Below are positions 9,301 to 15,535 of a stretch of 32,990 bases of DNA, piece after piece. A program made the translations under genes and the position numbers. Source of the stretch: Corynebacterium frankenforstense (GTDB lineage Bacteria > Actinomycetota > Actinomycetes > Mycobacteriales > Mycobacteriaceae); assembly GCF_030211955.1 (NCBI RefSeq), contig NZ_JASODI010000024.1, forward strand, positions 1-32,990, given 5' to 3'. Below the pieces are notes generated by a model. That model was not told the origin of the DNA, did no database searches, and was given only the letters and a program-made list of their open reading frames with translations. Within the stretch, counting starts at the first letter, position 1. The number at the start of each line of letters is the position of its first letter.

Positions 9301-9505
9301 CGCCCGCAACGCCCTGGTGCTCGCCCGCGGCAAGCGCATCGACCAACTGCCCCAGCCGGGCCCGCAGCTGGTGGCCGTCGCCGCGGCCGCCGGCTGGGCG
9401 CCCAACGAGTACCAGCAGTTCCTCGAAAACTACCTGCGGCGCACCCGCCGGGCGCGCAAGGTGGTCGACCGCGTCTTCTGGGGTGAGGACACCCTGGAGC
9501 CGTAG
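6368..9505 (+). CDS. glnE: Bifunctional glutamine synthetase adenylyltransferase/deadenylylase
   Basis: A 1045-residue cytoplasmic enzyme that adds AMP to, and removes it from, a tyrosine of glutamine synthetase. Two tandem nucleotidyltransferase modules are seen. The N-terminal module holds GKCGARELNYISDVDVVFV near residues 260-280, followed by DVDANLRPEGRSGALVRT. The C-terminal module holds GGAELGYGSDADVLFV near 765-780, followed by VDLGLRPEGRSGPTVRT. From the E. coli enzyme the N-terminal half is the deadenylylase and the C-terminal half the adenylylase. The start is the ATG at 6368, with GGGAGG 11 nt upstream; the open frame upstream is glnA2 shadow. Its expected targets here are GlnA (Tyr406) and possibly the GlnA paralogue at 24707-26143. 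Confidence 0.96.
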   Translation: MATERARTPRAAVLGLTGPHAAEDLADLGWDDGAHNDLLWAMAGCGDPDLALNTTVRLVAAIADAAGDADAAPPAGVDKAGAAGAGELMAELTADEALRVRYFALVGGSAALGDHLVAHAARWRELLGELPDRAEMLRSMLTAVEARPAEFAEPAADGREDPAAENLETAGTYRAGLTGPEAGRALKVAYRDLLTRVAAHDLAGTYPTTKRHPGGPTLPFATVTGLLSDLADAALTAALAVAVASVYKDAPLDGRLAVIAMGKCGARELNYISDVDVVFVVDEVSPKLTRLAGEFARIGSKCFFDVDANLRPEGRSGALVRTLDSHVTYYKRWAETWEFQALLKNRPQTGYLPLGEDYHEQLAPMIWAASRRDDFVDDVQAMRSRVLESVPADLKDRELKLGRGGLRDVEFAIQLLQMVHGRSDESLRTTATVDALGELVRGGYVGREDGHDLRDAYVFIRTLEHRLQLHRLRRTHTLPEPGDQDAWIWLARTAGFAPDADGDSADHLSHELRRVRRLVSELHSRLFYRPLLKSVVTLTVDALKLSPDAAKLQLGALGYKFPGRAFEHLQALAAGTTRKAKIQVLLLPTLMDWLGDTADPDSGLLNYRKLSEAAYTRRWFLRLLRDEGVVGQRLMHILGTSQFTADLIIANPDIVRMLGDGASGPKLTDTSSETVARSLVAASKRHADPDRAIGVARSLRRTELARIAAADLLGFLDVPEVCRALSAIWEAVLDAAIRAEVRARLAADGAEEPPARIAVISMGRLGGAELGYGSDADVLFVAEPAEGVDDAEAVKWAVEVCDSMRARLAKPSQDPPLDVDLGLRPEGRSGPTVRTVESYRRYYKQWGEVWETVALLRAAPVAGDPEVARAFLEVIDPVRYPEGGASQATLREVRRMKARIDDERLPRGADRSTHTKLGRGGLTDVEWTVQLLILEHAHECPRLHNTSTLECLEVLKEEDILDAADADCLRDAWIAATHARNALVLARGKRIDQLPQPGPQLVAVAAAAGWAPNEYQQFLENYLRRTRRARKVVDRVFWGEDTLEP

Positions 9506-9614
9506 CTCGGGCGTGCCGGGCCCGCGGCGGTCAGCCTCCGGGGCGGGATGGGGGAGGACCCTGATCTTTCCCCGGTCGCCCGCTCTCCGGCTGCCGGGGA
9601 GCCCCGCGCACGGA

Positions 9615-9630
9615 TACGCTCGGGGCCATG
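9615..9630 (+). promoter_or_regulatory. Leaderless promoter of the 105-residue protein
   Basis: TACGCT at 9615-9620 is separated by 7 nt from the ATG at 9628. The spacing equals that upstream of glnA2, and there is no Shine-Dalgarno between them. Confidence 0.6.
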
Positions 9631-9945
9631 AGCCTCTCCTTGACCGTGGACCTGAACACCGCGACCCTCGCCGACCTCGAGGCGCTTGTCGCCGCCGCCC
9701 GCACCGCCGGTGTCTCCACCGGCGCCTCGGTGACCCTCGACGGTGACTGCCAGACGCTGACCGTCGTCGCCGACAACCCCGCCTCCGACACCGACCCCGC
9801 GCGCCACGCGCAGCGCCCGGGCGACGGGGAGCACGCCCGCGAGTTCCCGACGCTGACCGCCGACAACATCGGCGGCGTCGGCGAGGCCGCCGTGCGCAGC
9901 GTCATCGACATCCTCACGGGCCGCCAGGAGCCCCCGCGCCGCTGA
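9628..9945 (+). CDS. Small hypothetical protein (105 aa)
   Basis: A 105-residue soluble protein with no signal peptide or membrane segment. The first half shows an alternating strand/helix pattern (LSLTVDLNTATLADLEALVAAARTAG, written in two parts: LSLTVDLNTATL and ADLEALVAAARTAG), then VTLDGDCQTLTVVAD. The middle is acidic and low complexity, and the C-terminus has a helix AVRSVIDILTG. I recognise no family. The -10 box 7 nt upstream and strong third-position GC bias support it as a real gene. It converges with the MFS transporter gene. Confidence 0.7.
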   Translation: MSLSLTVDLNTATLADLEALVAAARTAGVSTGASVTLDGDCQTLTVVADNPASDTDPARHAQRPGDGEHAREFPTLTADNIGGVGEAAVRSVIDILTGRQEPPRR

Positions 9946-10026
9946 ATCACAGCAGCGCCGGGCAGCTGGACCGCAGGCCGCCCGCGCCGTGGCCGCACAG
10001 AAAAACCGGGCCGGCTGAGAGGTGCA

Positions 10027-10045
10027 CCCCGCCGGGGCGGCGGGG
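10027..10045. terminator. Hairpin between convergent genes
   Basis: CCCCGCC at 10027-10033 pairs with GGCGGGG at 10039-10045 around GGGGC. It lies between the convergent stops at 9945 and 10075. On the minus strand a TTTTT run occurs about 14 nt further on (10009-10013). A loose, possibly bidirectional terminator. Confidence 0.4.
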
Positions 10046-10074
10046 CGAGGAAACCCGTTGAAGTAATTTACCGC

Positions 10075-11445
10075 CTAGTCGTCGGACTGCTCGATGAAGC
10101 GGACCTCGCGGCCGGTGCCGCCGGCCGGGGCCGCCGTGGTGCGCCGGGAGACGGCGAAGCGTGCGCCGAGCATGCCGATCACGCCGATGACCATGATGAC
10201 CAGGAGCGCGATCCAACCGACCTGGAAGTCGGCCCAGGCGTAGTTCTGGTGGCCGGCCGCGGAGTGGTCGAGCAGGAAGCCCATCGCCTCGGCGGCGACC
10301 ATCGTGGCGACGAAGCCGCCCATGTTGCCCAGGCCGGTGCCGGTGGCGACGGCCTCACGCGGCATGCGCTCGCGGACGTAGTCGAAGCCGAAGTTGGACA
10401 CCGGGGTCGTCGCGCCGAGCATGACGTTCATCAGGATCGCCGCGGTGAACCCGCGCGGGGCGTCCGAGGAGAACAGGTAAATCCAGAAGGCGAAGCTGAC
10501 CGCCACCGCGATGAACACGGCGATGTCGCGGCGCGCGCCCAGGCGGGCGGAGACCATGCCGTGGAACGGGCCGGCCAGGATGATCACGACGGTGTTGACG
10601 GTCAGGGCGGTGCCGGCCTGGGCGCCGGAGAGTCCCATGCCCAGGGTCATCAGCGGCACGCCCCACAGCAGGGTGAAGGTGGCCTGCGGGACCATCGAGG
10701 TGAAGTGGATGAAGAAGGCCTGCCAACACACCGAGCTGGTGATCACGGCCTTGATCCGGGTCCGCAGCGAGGGGCCGTGGGCCTTGGCCCCGTGGGCGTC
10801 CTTCGGTCCGTGGGCGTCCTCGACCGGATCGGGGCTGTCCGAGACGGCGACGGCGGCGGCCAGGCCGACCAGGACGGTGACCGAGCCCAGGGAGACGAAG
10901 GAGACGACCCAGCCGTCGCCGACCAGCAGCGCGAGGAAGGGCACGGCGGAGACGAACTGGCCCAGCTGGCCGAGGCCGGCGGACAGCTGCGCGAAGACCG
11001 GCGCGTGGCGCATGGGGAACCAGTAGGGCAGCAGGCGCATGACCGAGAGGAACGCCGTGGCGTCGCCGCCGCCGATGAGCACGCGGGCGATGATGGCCAC
11101 CCAGTAGTTGGCCGTCACACCCAGCAGGACCTGGCCCAGGCCCATGATCAGCGCGCCGGCGATGAGCAGGCGGCGCGGCCCGAACCGGTCGATCAACAGC
11201 CCGGTCGGGATCTGTGCGGCCGCGTAGACGCCGACCTGCACGGCGGTGAACACGGCGATGCGCGAGGCGTCGACCTCGAAGCGGTCGATGGCCTCCACGC
11301 CGGCCACGCCGAAGGAGGTGCGGCTGGCGATGGCGGCGATGTAGACCGAGACCGCCGCACCCCAGACGATGAGGGCGCGGGCGGTGATCTTCTCTCTGGG
11401 GTGTGGACGGGTCCGGTTTTTCACGGTGGTTTGTTGATCGGTCAC
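10075..11445 (-). CDS. MFS transporter, 12-TM
   Basis: A 456-residue integral membrane protein of the major facilitator superfamily. About twelve hydrophobic helices are visible, starting at ARALIVWGAAVSVYIAAIA and ending at WIALLVIMVIGVIGMLGARF. The loop between TM2 and TM3 holds the MFS signature GLLIDRFGPRRLLIAG. The central cytoplasmic loop (about residues 205-228) is rich in His, Asp and Lys, with AHGPKDAHGAKAHGP repeats. The substrate cannot be read from the sequence. The GTG at 11443-11445 is chosen because a -10 box lies 9 nt upstream; no Shine-Dalgarno is present. It is a single-gene unit, divergent from the paralogue cluster. Confidence 0.9.
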   Translation of the reverse strand: MTDQQTTVKNRTRPHPREKITARALIVWGAAVSVYIAAIASRTSFGVAGVEAIDRFEVDASRIAVFTAVQVGVYAAAQIPTGLLIDRFGPRRLLIAGALIMGLGQVLLGVTANYWVAIIARVLIGGGDATAFLSVMRLLPYWFPMRHAPVFAQLSAGLGQLGQFVSAVPFLALLVGDGWVVSFVSLGSVTVLVGLAAAVAVSDSPDPVEDAHGPKDAHGAKAHGPSLRTRIKAVITSSVCWQAFFIHFTSMVPQATFTLLWGVPLMTLGMGLSGAQAGTALTVNTVVIILAGPFHGMVSARLGARRDIAVFIAVAVSFAFWIYLFSSDAPRGFTAAILMNVMLGATTPVSNFGFDYVRERMPREAVATGTGLGNMGGFVATMVAAEAMGFLLDHSAAGHQNYAWADFQVGWIALLVIMVIGVIGMLGARFAVSRRTTAAPAGGTGREVRFIEQSDD

Positions 11446-11460
11446 GGTTCAATCACACTA
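11443..11460 (-). promoter_or_regulatory. Near-leaderless promoter of the MFS gene
   Basis: On the minus strand TAGTGT (complement of 11455-11460) is followed by 9 nt and then the GTG start at 11443-11445, the arrangement seen upstream of several other genes in this window. Confidence 0.6.
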
Positions 11461-11810
11461 GACCTTGACATCAGACGACAGACGCTTGGGGTGGCGGAAA
11501 CGCCAATTACCGTGCTCGGCGGGTATAGGTGTACTGAATATATCCCGCAGGTCATGAGTTCGCCGGGGGATGGCCTGACTCAAATGCGGCACCGGCGGAG
11601 GTTGCGCCCGGAAGTCTCGTGGACGGATGAAAGGTCTGGCAGTTTGTGACGCACATAACTGCAAGGAATCTAATGTGTGGTTGCTGAGCGATGGTGCCGT
11701 CACGTCTGCGCCGGCTTTCCAGAGCGGTGGGTCAACACCCACGGCGGCCGTGGGTTCGTCCCTGCGGACGGGGATGAATTCGCTCGACCCTGTCGAAGGG
11801 AAGGCCGGAG
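11446..11810. other. 365-bp intergenic region, unusually AT-rich in part
   Basis: This region separates the divergent MFS gene from the first J-like paralogue. It holds the MFS promoter and an inverted repeat at 11519-11548 (GCGGGTATA against TATATCCCGC) in a patch with far more A/T than its surroundings. It also holds a GTGGGT-CAAC-ACCCAC palindrome at 11727-11742, which matches in type and place the palindromes upstream of the next two paralogues. The open frames across it look like chance. Confidence 0.55.
11727..11742. promoter_or_regulatory. Operator-like palindrome upstream of the pseudogene
   Basis: GTGGGT and ACCCAC flank CAAC. It is 68 nt before the pseudogene ATG. The related GTGGGGA/TCC(C/G)CAC palindromes of the two intact paralogues lie 87-89 nt before theirs. 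The expected TANNNT box downstream is not evident here. Confidence 0.4.
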
Positions 11811-12681
11811 ATGGCCCAATACAACCTCTACGAGTCGATCGGGCTGGACCGCAGGTGGCTCTCGGCGTCTTCGCCGAGCCCTCGCGGCGCGCTCGCTACG
11901 ACGCGATTCTCGACGACCCCTCTCATCCGGATCTGGGCATCAGCGGCCTGCGGAGACTCGCTTCCGGGGACACGGTCGGCCAGTTCGGTCTCGGGGGTGG
12001 TGATATCCCGCAGGGGGCAGTCCCAGCAGGCCCGGAAGCCTGGGCACCCGCGGCAGCCGCAGTATGTGGGACGCCCGGATGGCCGGCAGTCCCGGGCCGT
12101 GGGGCTGGACTCCGGTGCGAAGGCCGACAGGCCCCGGGGCGGACGCAAAGGCTCCTGGCGCACGAAGCTCATGATCGCCGCCGTGGTCATCGTGCTGGTG
12201 TGTCTGCTTGTCCTGGGGCTGGTCCTGTGGATCGCCCGAGGCGGCGGAAAGTCGGTGAAGCTGGCGGAGGAGCTGATCGCCCAGGAGACGGACCGGGACC
12301 GCGTCGACTGGTTCAGGGAGCACTACGACGAAGAACTGGCGCGCGACGTTCACGGGGGAAATCTGAGCGTCCCGGACGCCGATGCGGTCAACGATCAGTA
12401 TGTCGACCTGGCTGGTTCCGGTTCTGTCGACATCCTCGGCAGCGAGGATTACGGTCCGTTCCTCGATGTATCCCTGAACGTCGGGGGCGGGAGATGAAGG
12501 GATTCGAATCAGAGTACGGGGTCACCGCCTACGACGTGGTGGGGGTGGGGACGCTTCCACCGGTGAGCTCGACGTCGTGCTCGCCTTCGTCGAGCGGGAC
12601 GGGGAATGGCGGATGTTCTTCGCGAATGCACCCGGGGAATTTTCGGGTTTCGGTGACGAATCCTCGGGTCTGCTCTTCTGA
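11811..12681 (+). pseudogene. Decayed first copy of the J-like/TM paralogue family
   Basis: The start (MAQYNLYESIGLDR) matches the two paralogues downstream. Directly after it the homologous text jumps to another frame (QVALGVFAEPSRRARYDAI, then LDDPSHPDLGISGLRR), consistent with loss of about 88 nt relative to the paralogues. The frame returns by about 12020, and one frame then carries a membrane helix (MIAAVVIVLVCLLVLGLVLW) and the extracytoplasmic block ELIAQETDRDRVDWFREHYD up to a stop at 12497. The family text continues in a second frame (EMKGFESEYGVTAYDVVGVG) and, after a one-base loss in a G-run near 12545, in a third (ASTGELDVVLAFVERDGEWR) to a stop at 12681. A truncated 228-residue product is possible. 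The other three family members are intact. Confidence 0.85.
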
Positions 12682-12692
12682 CGGCTTCATGT

Positions 12693-12710
12693 CTCGGGGA
12701 TGTCCCCGAG
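12693..12710 (+). terminator. Hairpin just after the pseudogene
   Basis: CTCGGGG at 12693-12699 and CCCCGAG at 12704-12710 flank ATGT, 11 nt after the ancestral stop codon. Probably the old terminator of the pseudogene; no clear T-run follows. Confidence 0.45.
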
Positions 12711-12847
12711 GTCGGGGGTACTGCCCGCATAAACACTCATGGGGGTGGGCGCCTCCCGGGCCCGTCGGTGTGCATCGATTGTGACACCGATGACTGTTAA
12801 TCTGTGGCCCAATTCAAATTGCGCTGAAAATCTCCGGCGTCGCCACT

Positions 12848-12865
12848 GTGGGGAGGATTCCGCAC
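12848..12865. promoter_or_regulatory. Operator-like palindrome upstream of paralogue 2
   Basis: GTGGGGA-GGAT-TCCGCAC, an inverted repeat with one mismatch. It ends 28 nt before the TAGTGT box at 12894-12899. The same palindrome, perfect, lies 29 nt before the -10 box of paralogue 3. The conserved sequence and spacing suggest a regulator site upstream of the promoter core. Confidence 0.55.
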
Positions 12866-12893
12866 GCGGCAGGACGTCACACCGGTACGCCCT

Positions 12894-12899
12894 TAGTGT
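12894..12899 (+). promoter_or_regulatory. -10 box of paralogue 2
   Basis: TAGTGT within CCTTAGTGTC. The matching block in front of paralogue 3 is CCTTAGGCTC. A transcript from here would have a leader of about 45 nt with the Shine-Dalgarno-like GAAGGGAGAG about 8 nt before the ATG at 12953. No consensus -35 is visible. Confidence 0.55.
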
Positions 12900-12952
12900 C
12901 CGTAGATGTCAGCTCAGATGAACTATGCACCGCCTTGAAGGGAGAGCCAGGG

Positions 12953-14029
12953 ATGGCCCACTACAACCTCTATGAATCGATCGGCCTGGATCGCGCGCGG
13001 CCCAGCGAGGAGCTCGCGGAGGAGATCCGGCGTCGCCTGAGCGCCGGAGACGCCGGCAACCCGGGCGGTGCAGACGAGCTGCAGGTGGCGCTCGACATCT
13101 TCTCCGAGCCGTCCCGCCGTTCCCGTTACGACGCGATTCTCGACGACCCGGACCAGCCCGAGCTGCGCATCAGCGGCCTGCGCAAGATCGCCGCCGAGGG
13201 CGGCTCGGGCGACAACGGCGCCGGCGCGGCCGCGAACCCGCAGGGCGCGCAGCAGGCCGGGCCGCAGATGGGGCAGCAGGGCCAGGCGGGCCAGTACCAG
13301 CAGTATGGCCAACCCCAGCCCGGCCAGTACCAGCAGTACGGCCAGCCGCAGCAGGGGCAGTACCAGTACCAGCAGTACGGCCAGCCGGGGCAGCAGCCCC
13401 AGCAGTCCACGTTCGCGGGTGCGAAGAACGCGTTCTCCGGCGTCGGCCAGAAGCTGTCCGGCGCGCCCGGCACGCTCAAGGGGGAGTACGCGCGCTCCTC
13501 GAACCAGGCGATCGCGGTGACCGCCGCGGCCACCGCGCTGGTCTGTCTGCTCATCTTCGGCCTGGTGTGGTGGGTCGCCGACGGCAGCGGGTCCAACGGG
13601 GGTGCGGCTGTGAAGGCGGCCGAGCAGTTCATCTCCAAGGACACCGACCGGGACCGGGTCGACTGGATCAACGACCACTACGACAAAAAGCTGGCGGAGG
13701 GCTGGCACGGAAGCAAGAAGTCGGCGCCGGACGCCGAGGATCTCAATGATTTCTACACCGACTACGTGGGTGCCGGCTCCGTCGATGTGATCGGAGACGC
13801 GGATTTTGGCGCTTTCATGAGCATCATCGGCAGCGCCGACGGGGAGACGATGTTGGACGCGATCGAATCTGAAACCGGCATCACCGCTATGTACGCCGTT
13901 GGCGTGGGCGACCGTGATACCGGTGTGTCCAAGGCCGTTCTCTACTTCGCCGAAGCTGACGGCGACTGGTATCTGCTCGACATCGACGAGTCGGAAGAGG
14001 TCGAGGACGCCGACGAGCTCATCTCCTGA
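12953..14029 (+). CDS. J-like domain / Q-Y-rich linker / TM / extracytoplasmic domain protein (paralogue 2)
   Basis: A 358-residue single-pass membrane protein. Residues 1-67 (HYNLYESIGLD ... ADELQVALDIFSEPSRRSRYD) resemble a J domain in pattern, with the Y..LG start and the L.dp.RR.YD end, but there is no HPD motif. Residues 100-152 are a Gln/Tyr/Gly/Pro linker with three GQYQQYGQPQ-type repeats. Residues about 153-178 are amphipathic (FAGAKNAFSGVGQKLSG). The membrane helix is about 186-209, and the rest is an extracytoplasmic domain of about 140 residues (KDTDRDRVDWINDHYDKKL ... AVLYFAEADGDWYLLDI). No signal peptide is seen, so the N-terminus should be cytoplasmic. It has its own promoter and terminator. 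It shares its architecture with the neighbours and is probably linked to the kinase downstream. The biochemical role is unknown. Confidence 0.88.
   Translation: MAHYNLYESIGLDRARPSEELAEEIRRRLSAGDAGNPGGADELQVALDIFSEPSRRSRYDAILDDPDQPELRISGLRKIAAEGGSGDNGAGAAANPQGAQQAGPQMGQQGQAGQYQQYGQPQPGQYQQYGQPQQGQYQYQQYGQPGQQPQQSTFAGAKNAFSGVGQKLSGAPGTLKGEYARSSNQAIAVTAAATALVCLLIFGLVWWVADGSGSNGGAAVKAAEQFISKDTDRDRVDWINDHYDKKLAEGWHGSKKSAPDAEDLNDFYTDYVGAGSVDVIGDADFGAFMSIIGSADGETMLDAIESETGITAMYAVGVGDRDTGVSKAVLYFAEADGDWYLLDIDESEEVEDADELIS
13289..13387 (+). repeat. In-gene tandem repeat encoding GQYQQYGQPQ units
   Basis: About three imperfect units of GGCCAGTACCAGCAGTACGG type encode the Q/Y/G/P-rich linker of paralogue 2. 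The third unit has an extra TACCAG, as expected for a repeat that changes length by slippage. Paralogue 3 has a more diverged Q/F/G version. Confidence 0.75.
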
Positions 14030-14037
14030 TTTTCCCT

Positions 14038-14090
14038 GGCTCCCGGCGGAGTGCGGGCAAAAGCCGATCCGCCGCGTGAGCCGAATTTTT
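14038..14090 (+). terminator. Rho-independent terminator of paralogue 2
   Basis: GGCTCCCGGCGGA at 14038-14050 pairs, with a small bulge, with TCCGCCGCGTGAGCC at 14068-14082. It is followed by GAATTTTT. It begins 8 nt after the stop codon of paralogue 2 and separates it from paralogue 3. Confidence 0.75.
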
Positions 14091-14166
14091 GTGCTGTGGG
14101 CGATGTGACCGACTGCTATTCTGTGCCGCGGATTAAATCTGTCTGGCAGTCTCCGGGGGCTTAGCT

Positions 14167-14184
14167 GTGGGGAGGGTTCCCCAC
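14167..14184. promoter_or_regulatory. Operator-like palindrome upstream of paralogue 3
   Basis: GTGGGGA-GGGT-TCCCCAC, a perfect 7-bp inverted repeat. It ends 29 nt before the TAGGCT box at 14214-14219. It is the counterpart of the site at 12848-12865 and may control the whole run from paralogue 3 to the FHA-like gene. Confidence 0.6.
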
Positions 14185-14213
14185 AACGCTGCGGTCGCCG
14201 CCCGCGGGGGCCT

Positions 14214-14266
14214 TAGGCTCCTTCTTCGTAAGATCAAACAACGTGCTTGACCCCCTGGAAAGGAGG
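14214..14266 (+). promoter_or_regulatory. -10 box and ribosome-binding site of paralogue 3
   Basis: TAGGCT at 14214-14219 is the likely -10 box. AAAGGAGG at 14259-14266, 7 nt before the ATG at 14274, is a canonical Shine-Dalgarno and settles the start over an in-frame TTG at 14247. Confidence 0.7.
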
Positions 14267-14273
14267 GCCAGCG

Positions 14274-15479
14274 ATGGCCCACTACAACCTCTACGAATCG
14301 ATCGGTCTGGACCGCGGGCGGTCCAGTGAGGAACTCGCCGCGGAGGTCACCCGCCGACTGAACGAGGGGGAGACCGGCAACCCTGGCGGTGCGGACGAGC
14401 TGCAGGTCGCGCTCGACATCTTCTCCGAGCCGTCCCGCCGTTCCCGCTACGACGCGATTCTCGACGACCCGAGCCAGCCCGAGCTGCGTGTCGGCGGCCT
14501 CCGGCGCATCGCCGCCGAGGACGCCGGCTCCGCCGGTGAGGCGTCGGCCGACACCGGGCACGCGTCGCAGGACCAGCAGCCGGAGGCTCCGCAGGCCGGC
14601 CAGCAGTTCGGCCAGCACCAGCAGCCCCCGCGGGGCCAGTTCCAGCAGTTCGGTGAGCCCGGCCAGGAGGGCCAGCAGGCCGCGTCCTCTCCGTGGGGCC
14701 AGTACGGCCAGCCGCAGCAGGATCAGTCGCAGCAGTTCTGCCAGTACCAGCAGGGCCGGCCGGGCCAGCAGTTCGGCCAGTACCAGCGGCAGCCCGAGCA
14801 GGGCCAGCAGCCCCAGCAGTCCGCCTTCTCGGCCCAGGCCGCCACCGCGGCCGCCGGCGCGAAGAAGGCCTTCGCCGGTGCAGGGGAGAAGCTCTCCGGC
14901 GCCTCCGAGAACCTCAAGGGCGAGTACGACGTCCTCAAGGGCGAGTACGCGAAGTCCTCGCGCAAGGCGATCATCGTCACCGCCATCGTCACCGCGGTGG
15001 CCTGCCTGCTCCTCTTCGGCATCTTCAACCTCGTCACCGGCGGCAGCGGCTCCGAGGGCGGCAAGTCCGTCAAGATGGCCAAGGAACTGGTCAAGAAGGA
15101 CACCGACCGCGACCGCGTCGACTGGATCAGCGAGCACTCCGACAAGAAGCTCACCGAGAAGTTCACCGACGTCGACTACGACGCCGAGGCCCTCAACGAC
15201 CGCTTCACCGACTTCGTCGGCGTCGGCTCCGCGGACGTCCTCGACGACGTGGACTACGGCACGTACCGCAACATCACCATGACCGTGGACGACGAGCCCT
15301 TCTTCAAGGCCGCGGAGTCCGACGCCGGCGTCACGGCCGTCCACCGGGTCTCCGTGGGCGACAAGGACGCCGGTGTGCCGAAGGCCCACCTGACGTTCGC
15401 CAAGATGGACGGCGACTGGTACCTGGTCGCCGTAAACAAGGTCTTCGACGCCGACGAGATCTCGGGCTCGACCGAGTAG
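14274..15479 (+). CDS. J-like domain / Q-rich linker / TM / extracytoplasmic domain protein (paralogue 3)
   Basis: A 401-residue single-pass membrane protein. The first 80 residues are almost identical to paralogue 2 (AHYNLYESIGLDR ... GNPGGADELQVALDIF ... SEPSRRSRYDAILDD), again without HPD. Residues about 98-183 are a long Gln/Phe/Gly/Pro-rich linker with QQFGQ and GQYGQPQQ units and one Cys at 156. Residues 185-228 (FSAQAATAAAGAKKAFAGAG, then two copies of LKGEY) look amphipathic. The membrane helix is about 232-254 and the extracytoplasmic domain 265-401 (KKDTDRDRVDWISEH ... MDGDWYLVAVNKVFD). The next gene starts 56 nt after its stop with no terminator between them, so it probably begins an operon with the J-like gene, kinase and FHA-like gene. 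Its role is inferred only from context. Confidence 0.88.
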   Translation: MAHYNLYESIGLDRGRSSEELAAEVTRRLNEGETGNPGGADELQVALDIFSEPSRRSRYDAILDDPSQPELRVGGLRRIAAEDAGSAGEASADTGHASQDQQPEAPQAGQQFGQHQQPPRGQFQQFGEPGQEGQQAASSPWGQYGQPQQDQSQQFCQYQQGRPGQQFGQYQRQPEQGQQPQQSAFSAQAATAAAGAKKAFAGAGEKLSGASENLKGEYDVLKGEYAKSSRKAIIVTAIVTAVACLLLFGIFNLVTGGSGSEGGKSVKMAKELVKKDTDRDRVDWISEHSDKKLTEKFTDVDYDAEALNDRFTDFVGVGSADVLDDVDYGTYRNITMTVDDEPFFKAAESDAGVTAVHRVSVGDKDAGVPKAHLTFAKMDGDWYLVAVNKVFDADEISGSTE

Positions 15480-15535
15480 GGTCTTGCCCAGTACCGGCGT
15501 CTGAGAACCCGCGATCCAGAAAGCGACGGCCAAGG

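Noticed and set aside
10249..11649. Long plus-strand open frame opposite the MFS gene
   Set aside because: Gly/Asp/His/Arg-rich text without membrane helices; the minus strand encodes a clear 12-helix transporter.
11458..11742. 94-codon minus-strand open frame in the MFS/paralogue gap
   Set aside because: No ribosome-binding site, no codon bias and no family pattern; it would also overlap the MFS promoter.
13289..13387. Direct repeats considered as a CRISPR array
   Set aside because: They are in frame, encode GQYQQYGQPQ units inside a coding gene and lack unique spacers.
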